DNA of 64,000 bases from Arachidicoccus sp. (GCA_028283605.1 JAPWKH010000021.1:1-64000), one strand, 5' to 3'; counted from the stretch's first letter, positions 34,848 to 44,445 are shown. Made by a program: numbers and translations. The notes: generated from the letters alone by a model not told the origin.

Positions 34848-36527
34848 ATGATTGTTAAATCTAAAGCCATATTATTTCAGTTGTGTTTGCTTATTTCGGT
34901 AATGATAATCAGTTCATGTAACAGAAATAAAGTAGAGCAAATCAAGCATATTCCAAAAGATGCTACGCTGGTATTAGCCATAAATCCGATGTCCTTTTAT
35001 GATAAAATGAAAAATAATAAAGGAGAAATAGATTCTTTAATAAATTCTTTTGTTGATAAAATGGCAAATTCGGATTCGGTAAAACAACAAGGTGAATTAG
35101 CCAAAGAGGCATTCGATTTTAAAAAATCAGTTTACTTTTTTATAAAAGCAAGCAATTCAATTGCAGAAGGCAAATCCATATCCGGCGCTACCATCATTCC
35201 ATTAAAGAATAAAGATAAATTTGTAGCATTTTTAAAAAGCACAAATCCATTATTGAATATTTCAGAGGAAACCGGCTTTTCTTTCACACAGAGCAATAAG
35301 TTAGTCGCCGGCTGGAATAAAGACATAGCCATAATTTTATCTTCCGGAAATTATGCTGAAGAAACCGCCAACAAAGCCTCTCTAGAATCGCTTTTCAATT
35401 TGAAAGAAAGCGAATCTATTGCTTCAGATGATAAGTTTTTAAAATCATTCGATGCCAAATCGGATATAAGTTTTTATACCAATTCTTCGCAGTCAGTATC
35501 CGCATTCAGTATGCTTGCCCTTACAAAAGCAAGCGACTTGGTAAAGGATGTCTATTCTGCCGGAACGCTGAATTTTAATAACGGTTCGATAGACATCAAT
35601 CTAACCACTTATCCTAATAGTACGCTTTTAGATTTGGTAAAGAAAAACCCCGCTGCAAAACTAAATGGAGAGTCTTTGCAAAATTATCCCGGGCAGCCAG
35701 AAGGCATTATTGATTTTTCAATTAATATAAAACAATTAATAAGCATTTTAAATTATATGGGTGTCGATCAAATGATAAATCCGTTTTTACAAAAACAGAA
35801 TTTATCGTTAGACGATATTGCTGCCGCCTTTAAAGGCGAAATTGCATTTGCCGCTTCCAGTTTTCGCATAGAACAGAAACAAAGCCCATATTATAACGCA
35901 ACCGTATCTTCTCCTCAATTTAATTATCTGTTGTGCATTCCTGTTGCAGACAAAAAGGCTTATGACAAAATAATATCGGCAATATACGGAGCGGATAATG
36001 CTCTTTTTGTAAATAAAAATGGACAATATGTGCCGGCCACTATCGCGCAAAGCGGGCAAGGATTTCTGGTAAATGATAAATATTTATTACTTGCATCTTC
36101 ACAATCATTAATAGATAGTTTTGATAATGCGAAAGGGAAAATCATTTGGCCGGAAGGCGCAGAGAAAAATATAAAAGGAAAAACAAGCTACTTTTATGGC
36201 GACTTGCAAAATATTCTAAGTGCAATTCCCGCAACGGGAGGTTCGGATTCTTCCGTAATTGCACTTTCGAAAAACACGTTTAAAGAATTTGACGCCTGGG
36301 GAAATGATTTGAAAGGAAATAAATTTACGGGAGAAGCGCATCTGTATCTTCAGAATACCAAAGAAAACAGCTTAATTACATTGGGCAAATATTTTCAGCA
36401 ATTGAAATCTTATGAAGATAAATATAAGAATGCTGCTCTCGCCGCCGATTCACTAAACACACCATCTGCGGACGATAATATGAATACAAATATTCCTGTT
36501 CCGCCAAGTATAGATACTTCAAAATAA
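34848..36527 (+). CDS. DUF4836-family lipoprotein
   Basis: This 559-residue exported protein has lipobox ISSC near residue 25. The mature part begins HIPKDATLVLAINPMSFYDK, the hallmark of DUF4836, a Bacteroidota family of unknown function. It is probably a large periplasm-facing or surface beta-rich scaffold; members are also long and Ser/Asn-rich. The C-terminal tail is disordered (Ser, Asp, Pro). It has no obvious operon partners and is followed by a perfect 12-bp hairpin. Confidence 0.85.
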   Translation: MIVKSKAILFQLCLLISVMIISSCNRNKVEQIKHIPKDATLVLAINPMSFYDKMKNNKGEIDSLINSFVDKMANSDSVKQQGELAKEAFDFKKSVYFFIKASNSIAEGKSISGATIIPLKNKDKFVAFLKSTNPLLNISEETGFSFTQSNKLVAGWNKDIAIILSSGNYAEETANKASLESLFNLKESESIASDDKFLKSFDAKSDISFYTNSSQSVSAFSMLALTKASDLVKDVYSAGTLNFNNGSIDINLTTYPNSTLLDLVKKNPAAKLNGESLQNYPGQPEGIIDFSINIKQLISILNYMGVDQMINPFLQKQNLSLDDIAAAFKGEIAFAASSFRIEQKQSPYYNATVSSPQFNYLLCIPVADKKAYDKIISAIYGADNALFVNKNGQYVPATIAQSGQGFLVNDKYLLLASSQSLIDSFDNAKGKIIWPEGAEKNIKGKTSYFYGDLQNILSAIPATGGSDSSVIALSKNTFKEFDAWGNDLKGNKFTGEAHLYLQNTKENSLITLGKYFQQLKSYEDKYKNAALAADSLNTPSADDNMNTNIPVPPSIDTSK

Positions 36528-36547
36528 AAAAATTTAGCGTAAAAATT

Positions 36548-36574
36548 AAACTGTAATAAAAATTATTACAGTTT
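36548..36574 (+). terminator. Terminator of the DUF4836 gene
   Basis: A perfect 12-bp AT-rich stem, AAACTGTAATAA with TTATTACAGTTT, and a 3-base loop, 20 bp after the DUF4836 stop codon. Confidence 0.6.
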
Positions 36575-36593
36575 GTTATTTGTAAAAAGAAAG

Positions 36594-37259
36594 ATGAAAA
36601 AAATATTTTTGGTTGTATTGTTTTTTGCATTCATCATACAACAAAGTTATTCTCAAAAGTACAGGGCTAAAATTTTTACAAGCGAAGGAAATATATTATT
36701 GGAATTATACGACAGCGCGCCAAAACACAGAGATAATTTTATAAAGCTTGCCCAAAAAGGTTTTTATAACGGCACACTGTTTCATCGTGTAATACCGGGC
36801 TTTATGATTCAGGGCGGCGATCCGGATTCTAAAACAGCAAAAGCCGGGCAATTATTAGGAGATGGAGATGTCGGTTATACTATTCCCGCAGAATTTATTT
36901 CAAGCTATTTTCACAAACGAGGCGCATTGGCGCAAGCAAGAGACGACAATCCTGCAAAGGCTTCATCCGGTTGCCAGTTTTATATAGTAACAGGAAAGAA
37001 ATTTACTGATGAAGCACTGATAAAAGAAGAGAACCGCGCAGGCAGAAAAATGAATGAGGAACAAAAAAATATTTATAAAACTATTGGTGGCGCTCCGCAT
37101 TTAGATGGTAATTATACGGTTTATGGGCAAGTGTTGAAAGGAATGGATGCGGCAGATAAAATTGTAAATGAAAAAAGAGATAAGAACGACAGGCCATTAA
37201 AAAATCAGGTAATCTACAAGATAAAAATTCGTAAAAAATTTTTATTAATATGGATATAA
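36594..37259 (+). CDS. Cyclophilin-type peptidyl-prolyl isomerase, exported
   Basis: This 221-residue protein starts at the ATG at 36594 (MKKIFLVVLFFAF). A signal peptide ends near QQSYSQ. The cyclophilin core shows LYDSAPKHRDNFIKLAQKGFY, GTLFHRVIPGFMIQGGDP (catalytic Arg), GALAQAR and SSGCQFYIVTG. The loop around ALIKEENRAGRKMNEEQ is an insertion common in Bacteroidota cyclophilins. It probably acts in the periplasm. An earlier TTG in frame overlaps the preceding hairpin and is less likely. Confidence 0.94.
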   Translation: MKKIFLVVLFFAFIIQQSYSQKYRAKIFTSEGNILLELYDSAPKHRDNFIKLAQKGFYNGTLFHRVIPGFMIQGGDPDSKTAKAGQLLGDGDVGYTIPAEFISSYFHKRGALAQARDDNPAKASSGCQFYIVTGKKFTDEALIKEENRAGRKMNEEQKNIYKTIGGAPHLDGNYTVYGQVLKGMDAADKIVNEKRDKNDRPLKNQVIYKIKIRKKFLLIWI

Positions 37260-37263
37260 AAAG

Positions 37264-37297
37264 AGAGATTGGTTTAAGGATGTTTAAACCAATCTCT
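37264..37297. terminator. Bidirectional terminator
   Basis: AGAGATTGGTTTAA pairs perfectly with TTAAACCAATCTCT (14 bp, 6-base loop). It separates the convergent cyclophilin and DUF2795 genes. Confidence 0.9.
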
Positions 37298-37323
37298 ATA
37301 CAATAAAAATATTTCTTTCAATA

Positions 37324-37545
37324 TCAATATTCGTCCTCATTAAACATAAAGTCTTCCTGGCTTGGATAATCCGGCCAAATGTCTTCTATGCTTTCATACA
37401 CTTCGCCCTCATCTTCCAGTTCCTGCAGATTTTCCACCACTTCAATAGGCGCACCTGAACGAATAGCAAAATCAATCAATTCGTCTTTGCTGGCTGGCCA
37501 AGGAGCATCTTCGAGATAGCTTGCTAATTCTAATGTCCAAAACAT
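37324..37545 (-). CDS. DUF2795-family small acidic protein
   Basis: This 73-residue, strongly acidic cytoplasmic protein starts MFWTLELASYLEDAPWPASK with ELIDFAIRSG, matching the DUF2795 pattern of a short helical core. It continues with an acidic tail (ELEDEGEVYESIEDIWPDYP). Function is unknown; the family is widespread in Bacteroidota and is usually monocistronic. Despite its size the sequence is clearly protein-like, and a terminator lies just downstream. Confidence 0.85.
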   Translation of the reverse strand: MFWTLELASYLEDAPWPASKDELIDFAIRSGAPIEVVENLQELEDEGEVYESIEDIWPDYPSQEDFMFNEDEY

Positions 37546-37659
37546 AATCTATGGTTTAAAATTTCCGCAAAAGTAACTCATCATACGAAACTAACAAATT
37601 AGATTTTTAAAGACGCAAATTAACTTTCAGTTAAAAATAATATGTCAGAAAAAAACTTT

Positions 37660-37667
37660 TACGTTTG
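37660..37667 (+). promoter_or_regulatory. -7 box (TACGTTTG) of the LolD-type gene
   Basis: A perfect TAnnTTTG element 23 bp before the ATG at 37691. Confidence 0.5.
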
Positions 37668-37690
37668 CATTTAGGGAGAACAAATTATTT

Positions 37691-38347
37691 ATGCTCAAAG
37701 CCATTGATATTCATAAACATTATAACCAGCTGGAAGTGTTGAAAGGCGTAAGCCTTGAAATACAAAAAGGAGAAATTGTATCCATCGTTGGTTCTTCCGG
37801 TGCGGGAAAAACTACTTTATTACACATTCTCGGTTCTCTGGATACTTGCGATAAAGGCGAAATTTTTTTAAATGGAACTCCTTTTCATCATTTGCGTGAT
37901 AAAAAACTTGCACATTTCCGCAATAAAAATATTGGGTTTATTTTTCAGTTTCATCATTTGTTGCCCGAGTTTTCTGCTTTGGAAAATGTATGCATTCCCG
38001 GCTGGCTTGCCGGCAGAAAAAAGAAAGAAGTAGAAGCGGAGGCTTTACGATTATTACAAAAATTAGGGCTGGAAGAACGAACGGAAAATAAGCCAAATCA
38101 ATTAAGCGGCGGCGAACAGCAGCGAGTTGCTGTGGCGCGTGCTTTGATAAATAAACCGGCGATTGTTTTTGCCGATGAGCCTACAGGAAATCTGGACAGT
38201 AAAAATGCCAATGAATTGCACGATTTATTTCTTCAGTTAAGAAAAGAATTTCAGCAAACCTTTTTGATCGTAACACACAATGAAGAGCTTGCAGAAATGA
38301 GCGACAGAATTTTGAAAATGAAAGACGGCTTAATTTTTAATGAATAA
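37691..38347 (+). CDS. Lipoprotein-releasing-type ABC ATPase (LolD-like)
   Basis: This 218-residue ATPase has Walker [11 protein letters not shown]-loop [21 protein letters not shown] (LolD-like), signature [14 protein letters not shown] and Walker [13 protein letters not shown]. The switch His is LIVTHNEEL. The [14 protein letters not shown] segment is characteristic of LolD, which powers lipoprotein release from the inner membrane. The LolC/E permease is not in the window. It is a second, different ATPase from the one at 23898. Confidence 0.9.
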   Translation: MLKAIDIHKHYNQLEVLKGVSLEIQKGEIVSIVGSSGAGKTTLLHILGSLDTCDKGEIFLNGTPFHHLRDKKLAHFRNKNIGFIFQFHHLLPEFSALENVCIPGWLAGRKKKEVEAEALRLLQKLGLEERTENKPNQLSGGEQQRVAVARALINKPAIVFADEPTGNLDSKNANELHDLFLQLRKEFQQTFLIVTHNEELAEMSDRILKMKDGLIFNE

Positions 38348-38432
38348 TTAGTCCAATTTCCCTCCTTAATAATTTCCCGGGCTATTGTTAAATCCAATAA
38401 CTTATTGCAAAAAGAAATATATAAAACATAAT

Positions 38433-38463
38433 TGCAACAATGTTGCATTTGATTTTATCTTTG
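38433..38463 (+). promoter_or_regulatory. Promoter with overlapping 15-bp palindrome
   Basis: TGCAACA-A-TGTTGCA (38433-38447) is a perfect inverted repeat. The -7 box TATCTTTG follows at 38456-38463, 20 bp before the ATG of the TonB receptor. The palindrome fills the space between the -33 and -7 boxes, the expected place for a repressor such as a metal-sensing Fur/Zur-family protein. The regulator is inference. Confidence 0.6.
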
Positions 38464-38483
38464 CTGCCAATTAAATTTATTTT

Positions 38484-41027
38484 ATGCAATTAAAAATGCT
38501 TATCGTTTTAGCTTTATCATTTTTTATTCTTTCAGCGAATGCTGCAAAAAACAAAGATTCCTTATACATCATTACAAATCAAAACCTGCACGGAACTATC
38601 ATTGATGAAAAATCCGGGCTGCCATTACAAGGCGCTACAATCGCTATTCCTGATTTAAGAATAGGGGCAATTTCAGATTCATTGGGCAGATATGTTATCA
38701 AAAATATTCCGAAGGGAATTTATTTAATACAGATAAGCTACGAAGGCTATGCGACCTATACGCAGAAAGTAGATTTTTCCAAGACAAATTTACTGAACGT
38801 TAAACTCAAAGCATCTGTTTTGGAGAATAGCGATGTTGTAGTTACCGGTGTAAGCAAGGCAACAGAAATTAAACGCGATCCGGTTCCGATGGTTGCAGTA
38901 AGCAAAGCATATATCAACCAGCGTGCCGCTTCGGGCAATGTAATTGACGAAATTGCAAACTTGCCCGGCATCAGCGCCGTTACAACCGGGCCGAATATTT
39001 CCAAGCCGTTCATTCATGGCTTAGGATACAACAGAGTAGTAACTTCTGTAGATGGAATAAGACAGGAAGGGCAACAATGGGGCGATGAACACGGAATAGA
39101 AGTAGATCAAAATTCAATTGACAGAATAGAAATTATCAAAGGCCCTGCAAGCCTGAGCTTTGGTTCAGATGCTATTGGCGGCGTAGTGAATCTGATTACG
39201 GCTTCGCCTGTCGCAGATGGAAAAATAGCCGGATCTTTTACAGGAAATTATGGAACGAATAACGGTCTGATAAACGGCTCTTTCAAATTACAAGGCAATC
39301 ACAACGGACTGGTTTGGGGAACTGTTATTTCAGATAAAGAAGCGAAGAATTACCAAAACAATCATGATGGCCGCGTATACGCAACAAACTTTAAAGAACG
39401 CGACGCGCGTGCTATGATCGGATTAAATAAATCCTGGGGATATTCCTATTTAAACGCTTCTCTTTTCGATGATGATCAAGCGATTCCGGATGGCAGCCGG
39501 GATTCAGCAACAAGAAAGTTTACAGCGCAAATTACCGATGCAGATACTGTTCGCGATATTGTTCCAGAATCGGTTTTAAATTCTTACAAAATTCCTGCAT
39601 TGCATCAGCATGTGCAATTATATCGCATCTATGATAACAGCAATATTCATATCGGTAATGGCAATCTAATTTTTAATCTGGGTTATCAATACAGCCACCG
39701 AAGAGAATATACACATCCGCAGAACACAAATATTCCCGGTTTGAATCTGGAATTAACGACGCTTACATACGATGTAAAATACGATTTTGATTTGGGCAAA
39801 AGCTATGAAGCAACAATTGGTGTAAACGGAATGTATCAAAGCAATTCCATCGGTAAAGATGCGACCGACTTTCCCATTCCCGCATACCATCAGTTCGACA
39901 TTGGCTCTTTTGCCATCGTAAAAAAATCATTCGGCAAATTAGACTTGTCCGGCGGCATACGTTACGATCACCGCTCTTTTGCCGGCAAAGCTGCCTATAT
40001 TGACAGTTCCAATGATTATTTTTCATCATTATACACAGGAGCAAATCCTGCAACTGCACCAAATATTTACAAACAATTCGATGCATTGAGCAAAGCATTC
40101 TCCGGCGTTACCGGAAGCCTCGGCGGAACATACAATTTCTCCAATGCATTTTTGGTAAAAGTGAATGTAGCAAGAGGATTTCGCGCACCCAATATTGCTG
40201 AACTGTCTGCCAATGGCCCCGATCCCGGCTCACAAATTTATCACGTAGGCGATCCGAATTTTAAGCCCGAATTCAATACACAAATTGATGCAGGATTTTT
40301 TCTTACGCTCCCTAATATTTCTGCAAGCATAGAATTATACAACAATCGTTTAAGCAACTATATTTTCCAACAACAATTGCTAAATGCAGACGGAACTGCT
40401 CAGCGTGTGAATCCTGATGGAAGCGCCAACCCAAATGGATTATACAGCAAATTTACTTATGTACAAACAAAAGCAAGAATTAACGGCGGCGATTTTGATG
40501 TGGATATTCATCCGTTGTCATGGCTTCATTTTGAAAATAACCTCACGCTCACTTATGGTACAAATTTGGGCAAAGGCTCTTCTGTGCCCGACAGTTTAAA
40601 GTATTTGCCGTTTATTCCGCCGCTTCATAGTCATTCGGAATTAAGAGCAAGTTTTGCAAAAGGGTTTGGAGACATAAGAAACTTATATGCTTTCGCAGGA
40701 TTTGACCACTTCAATGCGCAAGACAGATTTTTTGCAGCTTATGGTACGGAAACATATACAGCAGGCTATAATTTATTGAGCGCAGGAATAGGAGGAAATA
40801 TTGTAAATAAAAAAGGAAATAAAATTCTTGAGTTATATATTGAAGGAACCAACCTCGCCAATAAAAATTATCAATCCAATATGAGCCGGTTGAAATATTT
40901 TGATAATGCAGATGTACCGAACGGCATTCAACCCGGAATTTTCAATATGGGCAGAAATATCAGTTTTAAAGTTGTAGTACCATTTGGTTTTTCGACTAGA
41001 AATTCATATCTAAAAATGATAAATTAA
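38484..41027 (+). CDS. TonB-dependent receptor
   Basis: This 847-residue outer-membrane receptor has a signal peptide ending near SANAA, then a CarboxypepD_reg-like domain (about 33-120; LHGTIIDEKSGLPLQGATIA). The plug contains HGLGYNRVVTSVDGIRQEGQ and IEIIKGPASLSFGSDAIGGV. A 22-strand barrel ends in NMGRNISFKVVVPFGF. The QQWGDEHGIEVD motif and a plug without STN are reminiscent of ZnuD-like metal or metal-chelate receptors. The promoter palindrome supports metal control. No SusD partner follows, so it is not a glycan importer. Its ligand is not proven. Confidence 0.9.
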   Translation: MQLKMLIVLALSFFILSANAAKNKDSLYIITNQNLHGTIIDEKSGLPLQGATIAIPDLRIGAISDSLGRYVIKNIPKGIYLIQISYEGYATYTQKVDFSKTNLLNVKLKASVLENSDVVVTGVSKATEIKRDPVPMVAVSKAYINQRAASGNVIDEIANLPGISAVTTGPNISKPFIHGLGYNRVVTSVDGIRQEGQQWGDEHGIEVDQNSIDRIEIIKGPASLSFGSDAIGGVVNLITASPVADGKIAGSFTGNYGTNNGLINGSFKLQGNHNGLVWGTVISDKEAKNYQNNHDGRVYATNFKERDARAMIGLNKSWGYSYLNASLFDDDQAIPDGSRDSATRKFTAQITDADTVRDIVPESVLNSYKIPALHQHVQLYRIYDNSNIHIGNGNLIFNLGYQYSHRREYTHPQNTNIPGLNLELTTLTYDVKYDFDLGKSYEATIGVNGMYQSNSIGKDATDFPIPAYHQFDIGSFAIVKKSFGKLDLSGGIRYDHRSFAGKAAYIDSSNDYFSSLYTGANPATAPNIYKQFDALSKAFSGVTGSLGGTYNFSNAFLVKVNVARGFRAPNIAELSANGPDPGSQIYHVGDPNFKPEFNTQIDAGFFLTLPNISASIELYNNRLSNYIFQQQLLNADGTAQRVNPDGSANPNGLYSKFTYVQTKARINGGDFDVDIHPLSWLHFENNLTLTYGTNLGKGSSVPDSLKYLPFIPPLHSHSELRASFAKGFGDIRNLYAFAGFDHFNAQDRFFAAYGTETYTAGYNLLSAGIGGNIVNKKGNKILELYIEGTNLANKNYQSNMSRLKYFDNADVPNGIQPGIFNMGRNISFKVVVPFGFSTRNSYLKMIN

Positions 41028-41051
41028 AAATAAAAATGGAGAAAAAAATTT

Positions 41052-41747
41052 CTATTCCATCACAAACTTATATCCTTTGCCTCTCACATTAATTATCATC
41101 AGTTGCGGCTCGGTTTTTAAATATTTGCGCAGTTTAGAGATAAATACATCTAAGCTGCGACTTGAAAAATAATCCGTACTGCCCCAAAGTTTGTTTAATA
41201 ATTCATCGCGACTTATGTAAGCATTCGAATTGGTAAGTAACATATATAATAAGTCTGCCTCGCGTGAGGTTAGTTGCCTTTTTATTTCATTTCTTTCCAA
41301 TAAACCCGAAGGATAATAAAAGGTAAAACTTCCTAATTTGAAACTGTTCTTTAAAGGTGTTTGCTTATTTCGGTTTAAATTATTTTTATTCAACAACGCT
41401 TTCATTCGCACAATCAATTCTGCCATGCTGAAAGGCTTTTTTAGATAATCGTTTCCACCTGTTTCAAAGCCCGCTACAACATCTTCGGGACGCGAACGCG
41501 ACGTGAGAAAAATCACGGGCGTTTCTAAATCAGCTTTACGGATTTGCTTTACAAATTCAAATCCGTCGCCGTCCGGCAGCATTATATCTGCAACAATAAT
41601 ATCGGGTTTTGCCTGAAAATACAATCTGTTGGCTTCGCTTAATGTTTTTGCATGATTAATCTGAAAGCCTCTGTCTGCAAGACTTTCGCGTACAATTTCA
41701 GCCAGAGCTAATTCATCTTCTATAAATAAAACAACATCTTGCTTCAT
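41052..41747 (-). CDS. OmpR-family response regulator
   Basis: This 231-residue protein has a receiver domain with the acidic pocket IEDE, phospho-acceptor Asp in IIVADIMLP, the switch Thr/Ser LTSR and the Lys in YLKKPF. A winged-helix DNA-binding domain follows (about 130-230; ERNEIKRQLTSREADLLYML and IINVRGKGYKFVME). It is the downstream partner of the histidine kinase, whose stop overlaps this start (ATGA). The regulon is unknown; the adjacent TonB receptor is convergent, so a link is only possible. Confidence 0.95.
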   Translation of the reverse strand: MKQDVVLFIEDELALAEIVRESLADRGFQINHAKTLSEANRLYFQAKPDIIVADIMLPDGDGFEFVKQIRKADLETPVIFLTSRSRPEDVVAGFETGGNDYLKKPFSMAELIVRMKALLNKNNLNRNKQTPLKNSFKLGSFTFYYPSGLLERNEIKRQLTSREADLLYMLLTNSNAYISRDELLNKLWGSTDYFSSRSLDVFISKLRKYLKTEPQLMIINVRGKGYKFVME

Positions 41748-43258
41748 AAAGGAAGTTTCAAAAATACGATAGTTCCCTTCTCTTTTATGCTTTTCACTTC
41801 CACCGTACCACTATGCATTTCAATAATCTCTTTTACATAATTCAATCCAAGTCCATGCCCTTTTACAGAGTGCCCTTTACCCGGTTCCCGATAAAACTTA
41901 TCAAATATCTTTGGCAAAGCAGAAGAGGAAATTCCTATTCCATTATCTGAAATTATTATTTCTATGAAATCATCTTTTTGTAAACAGGTTATCAGAATAT
42001 TTACTTCATCTTTTGCGTATTTTATACTGTTGTCAAGTATGTTGCGCAATGCCTGATTGAATAGCTCTTTATCAGCATTTATTGCCTGAGTTTCGGAATG
42101 GCTCTCAAAACTGTAATGAATTTTCTTAACGCTTTGCAGCATCAAGGCATTCATAATATCGTCAATCGTTTCTTTAATATTTACAATAGTTTTGTTAAGT
42201 TCTTTGCTGGCATTTTCATACAAAGTAATGTTGAGAATGTTGTTAACTAAACCATTCAGTCGTTGCAATTCATTTTTCGACAAATCCAAGTAACGGCGCG
42301 ACTTTTCGGCGTTGACATCAAAATCCGACAAAGCCTCAACAGCCGCAGAAACAGTGGCAATCGGCGTTTTAAATTCGTGTGTCATGTTGTTGATAAAATC
42401 GTTCTTCATGGCTGAAAGTTGTTTCTCGCGCAGCAATGCTTTAGCTAATAAATACATACAAGTTCCTACTAAAATTATTAACAAAACAGAGCTGATAAAA
42501 ATCCATTTCATTTGAGAAATTACATAAGAAAAAGGATTGTTGAAAATGGCACGTACATGAGTTTTGCTTTTGGTATTCCATGTATAAGTTGGGAGTGCAT
42601 TTGTAATAACGACATACGATTTTTTAACTTTATTATTAAGCGTTGGGTCATCGGAAATATTCCCGCTTTTTCCAAAGTAAAATTGAAACGAAGTATGTAT
42701 TTGTTGCTTGGCAAGATTTGCAACAAGAATAGGTTTTAACCTCGTTGTATCGAAATCAAATTTCTTTGCTTGGCTTAACTCAAATTCACCAAGGTCTTGC
42801 GTTCGATAATATACAACATGATTTTCAAAATCCTCTCTATGAATCATTCCCGAAAATCTTATAGCAATCTTTCGCTTATACGCTGTATCGGATTGTTTTA
42901 CTTCTTTGTTAAAACCAATCAAACCAAAATTAAACTTGTCTTTTAAATGTTTCTTGCTTGTTACATAGAAATCATATTCTTTTCGGTGTTTATTCCATGC
43001 GCTTGAAATAATAAATTGAGAAGTATCCAACATTTGTTGAATAAGCAATTGTTGAATGGTATCATATCTTATTTCAGCCTCTTTTTTAACGGCATCATCA
43101 AAACAGATATTTACTTTCTGTACAAATTGAAACAACGTAGTAGCATAATACTTCTTCATCCAATAAAACTGCAACAGCAATATGCCGAGCATTGCCATAA
43201 TGCAAAGCGCCAACAACAGTTTTATATTCTTTGTCATAATTGCAAATGTAATTATCAC
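41744..43258 (-). CDS. Sensor histidine kinase
   Basis: This 504-residue inner-membrane kinase has TM1 at about residues 12-32 (LLLALCIMAMLGILLLQFYW), a periplasmic sensing region to about 245 and TM2 (WIFISSVLLIILVGTCMYLL). A HisKA dimerisation helix follows with the phosphorylated His in NNMTHEFKTPIATVSAAVEAL. The HATPase has N-box NILDNSIKYAKDE, G1 ISDNGIGIS and G2 GHGLGLNYV. The ligand of the sensor region is unknown. It is transcribed just before its response regulator with a 4-bp overlap. Confidence 0.95.
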   Translation of the reverse strand: MIITFAIMTKNIKLLLALCIMAMLGILLLQFYWMKKYYATTLFQFVQKVNICFDDAVKKEAEIRYDTIQQLLIQQMLDTSQFIISSAWNKHRKEYDFYVTSKKHLKDKFNFGLIGFNKEVKQSDTAYKRKIAIRFSGMIHREDFENHVVYYRTQDLGEFELSQAKKFDFDTTRLKPILVANLAKQQIHTSFQFYFGKSGNISDDPTLNNKVKKSYVVITNALPTYTWNTKSKTHVRAIFNNPFSYVISQMKWIFISSVLLIILVGTCMYLLAKALLREKQLSAMKNDFINNMTHEFKTPIATVSAAVEALSDFDVNAEKSRRYLDLSKNELQRLNGLVNNILNITLYENASKELNKTIVNIKETIDDIMNALMLQSVKKIHYSFESHSETQAINADKELFNQALRNILDNSIKYAKDEVNILITCLQKDDFIEIIISDNGIGISSSALPKIFDKFYREPGKGHSVKGHGLGLNYVKEIIEMHSGTVEVKSIKEKGTIVFLKLPL

Positions 43259-43336
43259 TAAAATGAATTCTTCACCGTTAACATACGATAACGTTCATTA
43301 ACGTAGTGCTTAACCTAATCGAATAATGTTGTCTTC

Positions 43337-43344
43337 TACTTTTG
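43337..43344 (+). promoter_or_regulatory. -7 box (TACTTTTG) of the thioredoxin-like gene
   Basis: A perfect TAnnTTTG element 16 bp before the ATG at 43361. Confidence 0.45.
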
Positions 43345-43360
43345 TAAAAATCTTCAGTCA

Positions 43361-43810
43361 ATGAAACTGTCAATTACAATTATCGTCACGATTCTCGCAG
43401 TAAGCATTTTCGCACAAGAACCTTTGCTGAAACAAGGCAATCTTTTTCCTGATATGATTATTAAAAACATTACCAATGCGTCAGTAAAATCTATCGATTT
43501 AAACGCAACAAAAGATGGCAAATTTTACATTCTTAATTTTTGGGGAACATGGTGCAGTCCGTGCATTCCCGAAATGGATAGCTTGGCAAAACTACAGAAA
43601 ATTTATAAAGATAAAATCCAAGTCATCGGTATTTCCGACGACAATGAAGTGCGCAAACAAAATTATCTGAAGAAGAAACCATCCACGCTTTGGTTGGCAA
43701 CGGATACAAGTTGGTTCTTATCGAGTTTATTTCGTTTTTCTTCCGTAGGACAGAGCTTTTGTAGTCCTGAAGAATTGTTGCTTGGTTGGCAGATTCATAA
43801 TAAAATTTGA
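43361..43810 (+). CDS. TlpA/thioredoxin-like protein, C-terminally damaged
   Basis: A signal peptide (MKLSITIIVTILAVSIFAQ) is followed by a thioredoxin fold with the redox motif FWGTWCSPCIPEMDSL (CxxC near residue 64) and IQVIGISDDNE. The homology-like part ends at FRFSSVGQS. The last residues (FCSPEELLLGWQIHNKI) are unlike any thioredoxin tail, and the cis-Pro strand and final helix expected after VGQS are missing. The break falls near 43755-43765, where the sequence turns into DNA with stops in all frames. It may be a pseudogene cut by an insertion or deletion. If made, it would be a periplasmic redox protein lacking its last third. Confidence 0.6.
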   Translation: MKLSITIIVTILAVSIFAQEPLLKQGNLFPDMIIKNITNASVKSIDLNATKDGKFYILNFWGTWCSPCIPEMDSLAKLQKIYKDKIQVIGISDDNEVRKQNYLKKKPSTLWLATDTSWFLSSLFRFSSVGQSFCSPEELLLGWQIHNKI

Positions 43811-44445
43811 AAAGTTGCTGAAATGAAACAATAAAATCGAGCGCCGACTAAAACAAGTGCCGTATTCCAAAGACGATGTTTTGGCGTAGTACAACGATTG
43901 CAACAGCCTGTCTTTCGTTCTTACTGAAAGGAAGCAACATGGGAAAAGGTTATACAAGTATATACGAGGAGAAGTTACTGGTTAATATCACTTAAAAACG
44001 CTTTACCGCGAGGTATCTTCGTTTGTAAGCAGGACTTGACAGAGCGCAAAGAAAAAGATATAATATAGGAAATTTCGGATTTGGTGAATCAGAAAGCAGC
44101 TATAAAGTTTTTCAAAAGTTTTGAATCAAATTTTCCTTTAAAGTAAGACAGGAAAAGAATGCTTGATGTATATGTATTGAAAATAACTCTCAACGCAACA
44201 GAAAAAGTACAGCTTGTTTTCCCAGGGTGCGGTTTGAGCCCTCGTGAACACAGTTTCTTCCACGAACTTTTCCCGTGGCAGCAGGTTTAAAGTTATATTA
44301 CGTGAGCTAAGCGATTGGTTTAACCGTTGAGAAAACAAAAAGAGAAATGCCTGTGATTGTGTATTACAAGTAGACGTTTGCGATTTCGTAGGTTCCCGCC
44401 TACACAAGAATGATGGCAAATGTGTTCAAATATCACAATTTTACA
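43811..44445. other. 635-bp stretch without a convincing gene
   Basis: All frames have stops or unlikely translations. I see short inverted repeats (CCACG..CGTGG near 44257-44276; AGGG..CCCT near 44224-44242). Near 44375-44410 there is also GTAGG-TTCCCG-CCTAC next to ACAAGAATGATGG, like one arm of the palindromic repeats at 55863. It begins where the thioredoxin-like gene loses homology, so it may be inserted or decayed DNA. Confidence 0.4.

Noticed and set aside
44138-44419. Minus-strand 93-residue open frame
   Set aside because: Low-complexity Ser/Cys/Phe-rich translation, no ribosome site, not a known family.
43811-44445. Group II intron or retron
   Set aside because: No reverse-transcriptase frame and no clear domain V or msr/msd-like pairing could be found by eye.
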